A DNA stretch of 6,995 nucleotides from an uncultured Lachnospiraceae bacterium (GTDB lineage: Bacteria > Bacillota > Clostridia > Lachnospirales > Lachnospiraceae): the NCBI GenBank assembly GCA_947175775.1, contig CAMWNY010000128.1, positions 1 to 6,995 of the forward strand, in the 5' to 3' direction. A program made the position numbers and the translations under genes. This document shows positions 1 to 6,072 of this stretch, one piece after another. The notes beneath the pieces were generated by a model. It worked only from the letters and a program-made list of their open reading frames with translations, was not told where the DNA came from and searched no databases. Numbering within the stretch: position 1 is the first letter of the stretch; each line of letters opens with the position of its first letter.

Positions 1-52
1 TGCGCATCCCCCGGAGGGTTTTTTACTTTATAGGACGTAATTTCCTATAAAG
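1..52 (+). repeat. Right-end part of a dispersed structured repeat (copy A)
   Basis: These 52 bases match 5719-5770 with one substitution (G at 18, T at 5736). The match runs from TGCGCATCCCCCGG to CCTATAAAG and contains a hairpin with arms CTTTATAGGA and TCCTATAAAG around loop CGTAATT. The window starts inside this copy, so the rest of the element should lie to the left. Its right edge abuts the terminator of the minus-strand operon. Repeat status is seen directly; the family and its mobility are unknown. Confidence 0.85.
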
Positions 53-76
53 AAATAAATGCCGCAATAGCGGCAT
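50..76 (-). terminator. Intrinsic terminator of the HAD/ATPase operon
   Basis: On the minus strand a perfect 7-bp stem ATGCCGC/GCGGCAT (59-65 with 70-76, four-base loop) is followed by a T-rich run (TTATTTCTTT). It lies about 33 bases after the stop of the HAD gene at 109, the expected place for the end of the leftward operon. Its T-tract runs into the right edge of repeat copy A. Confidence 0.75.
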
Positions 77-108
77 ATTATCAGAAATGAATTTTAAAAT
101 GTTTCCGT

Positions 109-765
109 TTAGATAATTTCTTTTTGAATAATGTATGGAATATCCGCAAGCGTCTTTGCCACTCCGTAAAGCAGCGGCGTTATCTCCTCATCCGGCTGCG
201 TCAAATCCGGCACCATTACAGGTCTGCAGCCTGCCGCATATGCCGATTTAATCCCGTTTGGCGAATCTTCCACCGCAATGCAGTCCTGCGGTCTTTCGTT
301 AATCTGTTCACAAGCGTATAAATACACATCCGGCGCGGGTTTTCCGTTTGGCACCTGTTTTGCGCTTACGATTTGATCAAATTGATCTTTAATGCCGATA
401 TTTGCCAAATGCTGATGCGTCAGCTCTATCGGCGTCGCCGTTGCAACTGCTGTCTTGATGCCATTTTCCCGTAAAAATGCCAAAAGCGCATCAATGCCTG
501 GCTTTTTCTCCAATCCGTAGCGCGCAAGGCGTTCCGCCACCAGCCTGCGCCGTACCTCACGGATTGCAAAATAATCAAAGCCCTCCCCGAAAATCCCCTT
601 CATCATCTTCGAGGCGAGCCTTGCGTCAAGGCTGCGAAGAAGGAGCGCGTGTCGGGTTGTAAAATCAAAACCCGCACTGCGCGCCGCTTCACACCATGCT
701 GCATTATAATGTTTTTCCGTATCAATAAGCACTCCGTCCATGTCAAAAATTACTGCGTTAATCAT
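109..765 (-). CDS. HAD-superfamily hydrolase, beta-phosphoglucomutase-like subfamily IA
   Basis: A 218-residue cytoplasmic protein, full length for HAD phosphatases or phosphomutases with an alpha-helical C1 cap. Motif I is FDMDGVLIDTE, with nucleophile D8 and acid/base D10. The cap spans about residues 15-85. Motif II is the Thr in VATAT (about 109), motif III is K142 in GKPAPDVY, and motif IV is VEDSPNG (E166, D167), which binds Mg2+. All catalytic residues are present, so the enzyme should be active on a small phosphorylated metabolite, perhaps a sugar phosphate. The substrate cannot be read from the sequence. The ATG at 765 has a modest AAGGG site 9 bases upstream and lies 19 bases past the ATPase stop, so the gene is probably co-transcribed as the last gene of the operon. 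Whether it contributes to the ATPase system or is a housekeeping passenger is undecided. Confidence 0.9.
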   Translation of the reverse strand: MINAVIFDMDGVLIDTEKHYNAAWCEAARSAGFDFTTRHALLLRSLDARLASKMMKGIFGEGFDYFAIREVRRRLVAERLARYGLEKKPGIDALLAFLRENGIKTAVATATPIELTHQHLANIGIKDQFDQIVSAKQVPNGKPAPDVYLYACEQINERPQDCIAVEDSPNGIKSAYAAGCRPVMVPDLTQPDEEITPLLYGVAKTLADIPYIIQKEII

Positions 766-784
766 TCTTTACAACCCTTATATT

Positions 785-2056
785 TTAATTTGCGTACAGG
801 ATTTTCTCCTTCGGAACCTCCTGATTTTGCTGGATTAGATTTAAAAGCGTAATATAGTTTTTAATCATATCCCGCACGGTCGTCTCTTCGCCTTCCGCTG
901 TTTTATTATACTGCTGCTTCAAAAAATAGATGTAATCATCGTGCTCCAGCTTCGGCGAATAACCGTATAGTTTTCCGTGCATCTCTGCAAGCTTCTCCAG
1001 CAGCACGTACATCTCCCCCGGATTAAGCGCTGCAAGCCTGATTACAGGCGATGCCATATCTCGCAGTCCTGCCGCTCCCCCTTCGGCAAAAACCGTGTCC
1101 TCAAGTCTTGACTTCAGCGGTCCAAAGCTGAATACGCCGCGCCCAGGGTCCTCCATCGCTTCCTTCGTCACACTGATAATAATCCCGAGATGTGACGCCT
1201 TGCCCTGCAGCGCATCATTGTAAATGGACAGCAGCTTATTATAGTTATATTCCCGTCCCACACGGCTGGGAATTTCATACAGCGTCGCAAGCTCGTCCAT
1301 ACATACATAAAGTCCGGCATATCCTGCCTTCACCACGAAATCTGCAAACAGCTTGATAAAATCGTACCAGTTGTCATCAGAAATAATCAGATTTACCCCC
1401 AAATCCGTCTTAGCCTCTGTTCTCGTTCTATACTCCCCACAGAGCCAGCGCAGCGCTTTTTTCTGAAGCTCCATATCACCGGTACGGTGCCCTTTATAAT
1501 AAGAAGCCAGCACCTTTCCGAAATCAAAGCCGTTTACCCGTTCCTCCATTGAAGAAGTGATTTTGTAGATTTTCTGGCTCACTCTCACATCAAAAACTTC
1601 ATGTCCCGGTACCAGCCCCTCATACTGTACCACCTCGTTTTCGAGCGTGCCAATCCACTTGTCAAGAATAAGCTGTAATGCCCCATTGTCAGGACACGCA
1701 TGTGTCGCCATGTTTCTGATTAATTCCTTATAAGTAGCAAGCCCCTGCCCTTTATTTCCGACAAATCGCTTGTCTACCGAAAGCTCCACGTCTGTCACGA
1801 CAAAGTTTCGCTCTACCACGTGATTACGCAGTGCATGCATAAGAAAGGTTTTGCCGCTTCCGTATTTCCCCTCAATAAACCGGACCGCCGCACCTCCCTG
1901 TTCAATAATGGAAACGTCCTGTAAAAGCGCCTGAATTTCATTTCTTCTCCCCACAGTAATGTATTCAAGCCCTATCCTTGGAACGACTCCGCTTTTTAAG
2001 GAATTTAAAACCGTGGCTGCAGTCGCCCTTGATACACCGCTGTCCATACAACCCAT
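785..2056 (-). CDS. P-loop ATPase of the BrxC/BrxD (DUF2791) family
   Basis: A 423-residue protein. Its N-terminus (residues about 16-45, LNSLKSGVVPRIGLEYITVG then RRNE) is the characteristic opening of BREX-type BrxD/DUF2791 ATPases. Walker A is GKYGSGKT at residues 63-70 (K69, T70), and Walker B is GLYVCMDEL with D254-E255. A conserved SVTKEA strand end near 295-300 and R317 in KSRLED could supply sensor and arginine-finger roles (inference). There are no membrane segments or signal peptide. Family members act in phage-defence cassettes (BREX) and in related islands with helicases, using ATP on DNA-bound complexes. Here the only close partners are a DUF4391-like gene upstream (56-base gap) and a HAD gene downstream. 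The ATG at 2056 follows a GGGAGG site by only 4 bases; a second ATG at 2047 is a possible alternative. Family call is firm; biological role is inferred. Confidence 0.85.
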   Translation of the reverse strand: MGCMDSGVSRATAATVLNSLKSGVVPRIGLEYITVGRRNEIQALLQDVSIIEQGGAAVRFIEGKYGSGKTFLMHALRNHVVERNFVVTDVELSVDKRFVGNKGQGLATYKELIRNMATHACPDNGALQLILDKWIGTLENEVVQYEGLVPGHEVFDVRVSQKIYKITSSMEERVNGFDFGKVLASYYKGHRTGDMELQKKALRWLCGEYRTRTEAKTDLGVNLIISDDNWYDFIKLFADFVVKAGYAGLYVCMDELATLYEIPSRVGREYNYNKLLSIYNDALQGKASHLGIIISVTKEAMEDPGRGVFSFGPLKSRLEDTVFAEGGAAGLRDMASPVIRLAALNPGEMYVLLEKLAEMHGKLYGYSPKLEHDDYIYFLKQQYNKTAEGEETTVRDMIKNYITLLNLIQQNQEVPKEKILYAN

Positions 2057-2078
2057 TCGTCCTCCCCCTCATCTATGT

Positions 2079-2101
2079 AAAAAAATTGAATACCTCAATT
2101 T
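2079..2101 (-). terminator. Possible weak terminator/attenuator between the DUF4391-like and ATPase genes
   Basis: On the minus strand AAATTGA/TCAATTT (2101-2095 with 2089-2083) forms a 7-bp stem with a 5-base loop. It runs into seven consecutive T bases, 12 bases after the DUF4391-like stop and before the ATPase ribosome binding site. The stem is A/T-rich and weak, so at most it would reduce rather than stop transcription into the ATPase gene. Confidence 0.35.
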
Positions 2102-2112
2102 CTTTACCAAAT

Positions 2113-2745
2113 TTACACAACCCTTAACTGGGACTGCACAAAATCCGCGTCAGCCCTGATTTTGTCAAGGTTTTCAAAACTGAATTCAAACGACATCTGC
2201 TCCTTTTCCTTCTCATGGCTCAGCCGTTCAAACGCCTTCTCAATCATAATCACCCGCCTTTGCTGGCGGATCATCGCAAAAATCCGTCTGTGGATTTCTT
2301 CCGCAGTTTTATCACTGTCTGCCGCATAGTCAATCAGCTCAATCATACGATCCGCATCATATGGATAAAAATCCGTTGCACACATTCTTCCCGAGCCTGT
2401 TTGTTTGCCCGGAATAAAAGCTCCCATAGAAAGCTCTCCGTCACACAGATACGTTATCACCATCGGTCTGCGAAGAAGCCCCGCAAAAACTTCTGTCAGT
2501 AAATCGGTAGAGATTTTGCGTTTCATCTGAACCTCAAATACGGAAATTCCATTTTCCCGCACAAGCTCCGCCACATTTGTAATGCCCTCCTTATCCACAA
2601 GGTGATAACACCATTCTACGCTTGCAATCTCACTCTCAAAAACACGGCGGCATTTCAAATTATCAATTTTTTCAAACAGCGTACTCAAAGGCATTCCCTT
2701 TTCAACCTTATACTGTCTTGGAATATTATATCGTCCCTCGCTCAT
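2113..2745 (-). CDS. DUF4391-like protein of unknown function
   Basis: A 210-residue soluble protein. Its layout matches what I recall of the DUF4391 family: an N-terminal YNIPRQYKVEKGMPLSTLFEK segment in two pieces (residues 6-26), then a region around VEWCYHLVDKEGITNV (about 43-58), then SVFEVQMKRK near 69-78 and a core strand around MVITYLCDGE (about 96-105). The C-terminal third is helical and charged (EKAFERLSHEKEKEQ). I see no catalytic motif I can name. Such proteins tend to sit beside helicases, methylases or ATPases in restriction or defence-like loci (family knowledge, recalled). The ATG at 2745 is 5 bases after GGAGGA, a strong start. It is the first gene of the leftward operon, followed after 56 bases by the BrxD-like ATPase, so the two probably work together. 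The family assignment is by eye and should be treated as moderate. Confidence 0.7.
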   Translation of the reverse strand: MSEGRYNIPRQYKVEKGMPLSTLFEKIDNLKCRRVFESEIASVEWCYHLVDKEGITNVAELVRENGISVFEVQMKRKISTDLLTEVFAGLLRRPMVITYLCDGELSMGAFIPGKQTGSGRMCATDFYPYDADRMIELIDYAADSDKTAEEIHRRIFAMIRQQRRVIMIEKAFERLSHEKEKEQMSFEFSFENLDKIRADADFVQSQLRVV

Positions 2746-2833
2746 TCGAATCCTCCATTATTATGACTGTTGTAAGCTTTGTCAAGGCTTATAATCCAAT
2801 GTTGTAAACTTGTTATGTAAATCATTTTAGGCT

Positions 2834-2865
2834 ATTATAATATACTTTTTAAAAAATTTCTACAA
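2834..2865 (-). promoter_or_regulatory. Candidate promoter of the DUF4391/ATPase/HAD operon
   Basis: The 240-base spacer 2746-2985 holds a perfect TATAAT on the minus strand (2839-2834), about 90 bases before the start codon. No well-spaced -35 is seen: TTGTAG at 2865-2860 is 20 bases away, and TAGAAA sits at 17. The spacer is very A/T-rich, so a chance TATAAT is possible. I see no gene in this spacer. Confidence 0.3.
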
Positions 2866-2922
2866 TTTGGTCAATTTTCTTGAAAGTTTGTTAAAACTGT
2901 CGGACGATACCGTCGTTTTGTG

Positions 2923-2972
2923 CCAAAAAACGCGCAATATTTTGTCAATTTGACATAAACACTGCGCGTTTT
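2923..2972 (-). terminator. Intrinsic terminator of the blaI/blaR1-like operon
   Basis: A 10-bp stem AAAACGCGCA/TGCGCGTTTT (2927-2936 with 2963-2972) encloses a second small hairpin, TGTCA/TGACA. On the minus strand the stem ends in a run of six T bases, 13 bases past the BlaR1-like stop. The plus-strand reading also ends in TTTT, so it may work in both directions, though no plus-strand gene reads into it here. Confidence 0.75.
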
Positions 2973-2985
2973 CGTAATTGTTAAG

Positions 2986-4998
2986 TTATTGGATGGTCAC
3001 ATATTCCTTTCTTACCCATCCGTCAAGACCATCATCCCCCGGTACAAATACATGATAGAAGCCTTTTTCTTCTGAAAGAATAAAGACTTTTTGTTTTTTC
3101 GGAAGGAGACCGCTTACGGACGCATTGCCTGACGCTTTTTCCCTGATTCTAAGGGTATCCGTGTCGATAACACCTGTTTTGCATCCTTCTTCCTCCATAT
3201 CAAGCTCATTCATGCAGTCAAAACTTATCTGATCTTTACAAATTGTAATTGTTATTTTATCATTGCTGTTTTCTGCTGCAATTTTATCCAGCGCTTTTAC
3301 AATGTCTTCCTCTGTCATAACCAGCAAAGCCTCCAGTGATGTTTCATTCCAAAATTCCGTTATCCCTTCCATCATGCCTCTGACACTGCGGTCACGCTCT
3401 TCAACTGTAATTACATTTTTATCCGCAATATGATAGGAAAACTGATAATACAGATCGCACCACGCACTCTGTCCGTTCTGCTCCTTAATCTTTTGGGGAA
3501 GATACCGCCCATACGCCGGATCGACCTCCGGTTTTCCCGTATAGCTGCTCTTTACATACGCCCCGTTCTCCATTCCTGAAAATTGGACGCTCACTGTTAC
3601 AAACGAAAGTTCCTCATCCGTCAAATCCACGGCAAAATCATGATATGCCGTATCAATTCCAATCCGCTCCATGCGTTCATAATTCTCATTTGCCCAGTCC
3701 AGTAACTTCATATTAAAATTAGTTACGGACATCTTCTGATAATCAGAAGTCTTTAAGGCAAGCAGCGAACGGTAGTCTTCCATCGTGCCATTGGGATATT
3801 CCCGCGTTTCCTGTTCCTGCGCTGTGTCACCGCTTTGTTCCGTAATATTTTGCACGTTATTATTTCGTGTGTTATTATTTTGCGTACTAAGCTCCGACAG
3901 TGGCATGTCAGAAAAATATGTATTGTTATTTTTTGCTTTTTCTGCGTCCGCGGACGTTGCCGATTCAGACGCTGCCGACGCGGAGGTCGCAAACGCAGCC
4001 GTTACGCCAACGATTAAAATAACAGATGACAGCATTGTGATAACAGTTGTTTTCTTTGTTTTCATAATCGCTATAATCCTTTCTTCAATTGCATTTTTAC
4101 TAAAATGGTTACAAAGAGGCATCAGACCGCTTTTTCTCGCCTCCATATCAATCAGCATATTTGCATACGTCTTTTTGGTCGCTTCCCCAAAACGGCGCAC
4201 TACGCTTTCATCACAGGCAAGTTCAATATCACGCTGCAGCAGGATATACATCACCCATACAAGCGGATTAAACCAGTGCACACAAAGGGCAAGCGCAGAA
4301 ATCAGTTTCAACAGGCTGTCATGGCGGCATATATGCACATACTCATGCAAAAGGACATACGAAAGCTGCTCCGTATTGCTCCACTCCGTCTTTTTAGGCA
4401 TTAAAATAACGGGATAAAAAATGCCATAGGACAACGGCGCTGCAATTCGGTCGGACTGCCTAATCAAAACAGGGGGCGTTTTGAAATGCGTCTTTTGCCA
4501 TTGTTCCACAAAATCATTTTGAATCGGCAGTGAGAATCGAAACGCAAAACGCCAGTACAGGTAGGAACTTGCAAAATAAATAGCAATCGTTATTATTCCA
4601 GCAAGCCAAATAATCCATGTTATCGAAATGGCGATTTCAAAGTTTGCCGATTGCTGCACTAATTTGTCTGTCTGTTCATGGGACGCGCCTTCAATAACAT
4701 GCGATATTTTATTTACCAAAGGATGTACAGGTACTTTTTCCATTGCGGTTTCCGTATGATTTGTATATATTGTATCCGCTGCACTACCATGATTCCCGCT
4801 GACCAGTGTTTTCGGACTTACCCAAGTATAGACGCTGAATGCGGACGGCACAGAATACGGAATGAGCAGACGCAGAAGGACGATTCCCCATAAAATCAAA
4901 AACGTTTTTTTCGGCAGTCTGTTAATCGCTACAGCGCGGATTACCACAATAACAAGAATCAGGACTGCACCGGAAAAGGTCATTTGCAATAAACTCAT
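2986..4998 (-). CDS. BlaR1/MecR1-like M56 membrane metalloprotease with C-terminal SH3-like domain
   Basis: A 670-residue protein from the ATG at 4998. I prefer this start to an in-frame ATG at 5031 because GAGGT lies 8 bases upstream and the earlier ATG would overlap the repressor gene. Two N-terminal membrane helices (about residues 5-25 and 30-48) are followed by a third near 124-148. The M56 zinc site is HEYVH (about 218-222), with the third ligand in ELACDE (about 259-264). A fourth helix lies near 317-340. The extracytoplasmic region begins with an Ala/Ser stretch and an Asn-rich linker (about 357-386), continues with a roughly 200-residue domain I do not recognise, and ends with an SH3-like domain (about 609-670, with LRIREKAS and GWVRKEYV). 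No penicillin-binding SxxK/SxN/KTG set is evident. Family members sense a signal outside the cell and cleave, directly or indirectly, the partner BlaI repressor. The partner gene is immediately upstream. Confidence 0.9.
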   Translation of the reverse strand: MSLLQMTFSGAVLILVIVVIRAVAINRLPKKTFLILWGIVLLRLLIPYSVPSAFSVYTWVSPKTLVSGNHGSAADTIYTNHTETAMEKVPVHPLVNKISHVIEGASHEQTDKLVQQSANFEIAISITWIIWLAGIITIAIYFASSYLYWRFAFRFSLPIQNDFVEQWQKTHFKTPPVLIRQSDRIAAPLSYGIFYPVILMPKKTEWSNTEQLSYVLLHEYVHICRHDSLLKLISALALCVHWFNPLVWVMYILLQRDIELACDESVVRRFGEATKKTYANMLIDMEARKSGLMPLCNHFSKNAIEERIIAIMKTKKTTVITMLSSVILIVGVTAAFATSASAASESATSADAEKAKNNNTYFSDMPLSELSTQNNNTRNNNVQNITEQSGDTAQEQETREYPNGTMEDYRSLLALKTSDYQKMSVTNFNMKLLDWANENYERMERIGIDTAYHDFAVDLTDEELSFVTVSVQFSGMENGAYVKSSYTGKPEVDPAYGRYLPQKIKEQNGQSAWCDLYYQFSYHIADKNVITVEERDRSVRGMMEGITEFWNETSLEALLVMTEEDIVKALDKIAAENSNDKITITICKDQISFDCMNELDMEEEGCKTGVIDTDTLRIREKASGNASVSGLLPKKQKVFILSEEKGFYHVFVPGDDGLDGWVRKEYVTIQ

Positions 4999-5008
4999 AC
5001 TTTTTACC

Positions 5009-5371
5009 TCATTCTTCCAAATCCGCAACAATCTGCTTCAGTTTTTCAATCTGCTCCGCCGAAAGCTTTTTCCTTCCCAATAAAGCCGCAAACAGCTTAT
5101 CGGCAGAACCATCATAAATTTTGTTAATCAGTTCGTTTGTCTCCGCCTCCTGCACCGCTTCTTTTGGAATAAGCGCATGGCACATGAAGTTTGGTTCAGA
5201 ACGCTCAATCGCGCCTTTCTTAATGCATCTTTTAATCAATGTATACGTGGTGTTCATGTTCCAACCGGTTTCTTCCTTCAATATGTCCGATATGCGCTTT
5301 GCCGTCGTATCTCCCTGCTGCCAAAGCACGCCCATAATCTTCAGTTCCGAATCAAAAAGCTTTATGTCCAT
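5009..5371 (-). CDS. BlaI/MecI/CopY-family transcriptional repressor
   Basis: A 120-residue winged-helix repressor, the usual family length. Residues 1-70 form the DNA-binding domain: LFDSELKIMGVLW, then ISDILKEETGWNMNTTYTLI as the recognition region, then a wing ending in CHALIP. The C-terminal helices (about 85-120) mediate dimerisation, and KLFAALL sits near where family members are cleaved to relieve repression (inference). I start at the ATG at 5371 because GGAGG lies 5 bases before it; a longer reading beginning with TTG at 5383 would place that ribosome binding site inside the gene. The stop TGA overlaps the GAGGT site of the BlaR1-like gene, so the two are translationally close. It should bind the two ACTACAGTAGT sites around its own promoter and be released when the BlaR1-like protease is activated. 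Confidence 0.92.
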   Translation of the reverse strand: MDIKLFDSELKIMGVLWQQGDTTAKRISDILKEETGWNMNTTYTLIKRCIKKGAIERSEPNFMCHALIPKEAVQEAETNELINKIYDGSADKLFAALLGRKKLSAEQIEKLKQIVADLEE

Positions 5372-5433
5372 CTTAGCCTCCAATCTTGTCCGCTAAAAAA
5401 ATGTTGTTGATGCAGCGAAACATCTTCTACACG

Positions 5434-5444
5434 ACTACAGTAGT
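5434..5444. promoter_or_regulatory. Promoter-proximal BlaI-type operator
   Basis: ACTACAGTAGT is an 11-base palindrome (ACTAC-A-GTAGT). The surrounding 20 bases (5429-5448) recur at 5485-5504 with one mismatch. It lies just downstream of the predicted transcription start near 5450, where bound repressor would block initiation or escape. The sequence resembles BlaI-family operators, which contain TACA/TGTA-like half sites. Confidence 0.75.
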
Positions 5445-5456
5445 TTGTGTGTTTTT

Positions 5457-5485
5457 ATAATACCTCTTATTTTCGATTTTGTCAA
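5457..5485 (-). promoter_or_regulatory. Promoter of the blaI/blaR1-like operon
   Basis: On the minus strand, TTGACA (5485-5480), a 17-base spacer and TATTAT (5462-5457) make a near-consensus sigma-A promoter. Transcription would start near 5450 and leave a leader of about 80 bases before the repressor ATG at 5371. The two palindromic operators sit on either side. Confidence 0.88.
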
Positions 5486-5489
5486 CACT

Positions 5490-5500
5490 ACTACAGTAGT
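5490..5500. promoter_or_regulatory. Promoter-distal BlaI-type operator
   Basis: A second ACTACAGTAGT palindrome, four bases upstream of the -35 box. Its centre is 56 bases from that of the other site, about five and a third helical turns. The extended sequence 5485-5504 differs from 5429-5448 at one position only (5489 T versus 5433 G). Confidence 0.75.
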
Positions 5501-5550
5501 TTGTAGAAAATATTATTTACTTTCCAATAAATCATACCCCTCGCAGTAAA

Positions 5551-5770
5551 TCGAGTAGGGAAACGCCCCTCTCCACTACTCGCCGCGCGCCCTATGCGCC
5601 GCTTTAGTGGCATACTTCCTTTGCATGGGGCTGTGCAATCGAGTAGAGAAGATTCATCTTCCCCTACTCGTCGCGCCGGAGCGCGGTTGCTTTAGCAACC
5701 ATATTCCTTAGCGCGGAGTGCGCATCCCCCGGAGGTTTTTTTACTTTATAGGACGTAATTTCCTATAAAG
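5551..5770 (+). repeat. GC-rich structured repeat element with two homologous sub-units (copy B)
   Basis: No gene is seen in 5505-5821. The GC-rich block carries two related sub-units 88 bases apart. Each opens with TCGAGTAG (5551 and 5639), closed by CTACTCG (5576-5582 and 5664-5670). In the second unit an inner stem GAAGA/TCTTC extends the hairpin. Each then has a C/G-rich stretch and a hairpin with loop TTTA: GCCGC/GTGGC at 5598-5611 and GGTTGC/GCAACC at 5685-5700. The stems differ in sequence but keep pairing. The last 52 bases match 1-52 of this window. The layout suggests a dispersed repeat that folds as RNA or single-stranded DNA. No transposase lies beside it; the family name is unknown to me. 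The left boundary is uncertain and could be as far left as about 5516. Confidence 0.75.
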
Positions 5771-5777
5771 TAAAAAA
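5737..5777. repeat. 17-bp perfect inverted repeat at the right end of the element
   Basis: The arms are 5737-5753 (TTTTTTACTTTATAGGA) and 5761-5777, with the 7-base loop CGTAATT. In copy A only the inner 10 bp pair. On both strands T bases precede and A bases follow the stem, the reverse of a terminator, so it is better read as a repeat end than as a transcription stop. Confidence 0.8.
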
Positions 5778-5812
5778 CAGGAAAACAACCAATTGTCAGT
5801 CATTTTCCTGTT
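5772..5812 (-). terminator. Intrinsic terminator of the small-protein gene
   Basis: On the minus strand a perfect 10-bp stem AACAGGAAAA/TTTTCCTGTT (5812-5803 with 5785-5776) is followed by further T bases, 9 bases after the stop at 5822. It is a strong terminator. Its T-tract shares bases with the inverted repeat of the adjacent element. Confidence 0.85.
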
Positions 5813-5821
5813 CTTTAAACC

Positions 5822-6010
5822 TTATTCTTTTATTCTGTCAAGTTCCGTAAGATTTACTCCCAAGCTTGATAACGTTACTTTTAACTCAATATATCGTTTA
5901 TACATTGAGCCGTACGTGTCCGGCGCTACTTCTTTAATTGGTATCATCCAATCTTGTAATCTTGAAAATTCAGTTACATAATCTTTTATTATATCTGCTG
6001 CACTTGGCAT
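5822..6010 (-). CDS. Small protein of 62 residues, unknown function
   Basis: I do not recognise this protein. It is acidic and basic throughout, without a signal peptide, membrane segment or cysteine. It looks largely helical: residues 4-22 (ADIIKDYVTEFSRLQDWMI), a break at VAPDTYG (about 28-34), then YKRYIELKVTLSSLGVNLTE (about 37-56). It is likely real because the ATG at 6010 has AGGTGAT about 5 bases upstream, a TTTACA-17-TATAAT promoter lies 52 bases before the start, and a strong terminator follows directly. It is therefore a monocistronic unit. A 12-bp inverted repeat over its promoter suggests repression by some regulator. There is no helix-turn-helix that would make it a self-repressor with confidence. 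Confidence 0.75.
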   Translation of the reverse strand: MPSAADIIKDYVTEFSRLQDWMIPIKEVAPDTYGSMYKRYIELKVTLSSLGVNLTELDRIKE

Positions 6011-6037
6011 ATCATCACCTGCTTTCTATTCTGCCAA

Positions 6038-6072
6038 TTTGCTATAATACTTGATATTTTTATTATAGCAAA
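6038..6072. repeat. 12-bp perfect inverted repeat over the small-gene promoter; candidate operator
   Basis: TTTGCTATAATA (6038-6049) and its exact reverse complement (6061-6072) are separated by 11 bases. The right arm contains the -10 box of the small-protein promoter and the left arm lies just past the expected start. This suits an operator, or a hairpin partly in the 5' end of the transcript. Each arm carries TATAAT, so weak transcription in the other direction is conceivable. Confidence 0.7.

Noticed and set aside
2215..2502. A 95-codon plus-strand frame
   Set aside because: Fully antisense to the DUF4391-like gene, which has a strong start signal and family-like sequence.
3785..4417. 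A 210-codon plus-strand open frame inside the BlaR1-like gene
   Set aside because: It lies antisense to clear M56 protease coding sequence, has no ribosome binding site, and its protein looks like a reverse-frame translation of membrane helices.
5009..5383. TTG start at 5383 for the repressor, giving 124 residues
   Set aside because: The TTG overlaps the GGAGG that serves the ATG at 5371, and family proteins begin near that Met.
5551..5770. CRISPR-like or tRNA-like structure in the GC-rich block
   Set aside because: Only two diverged sub-units are present, with no uniform repeat and spacer pattern, and no acceptor stem, T-loop or anticodon arm can be drawn.
5737..5777. Reading the 17-bp inverted repeat as a bidirectional terminator
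   Set aside because: T bases lie before and A bases after the stem on both strands, the opposite of what termination needs. The real terminator is the adjacent stem at 5776-5812.
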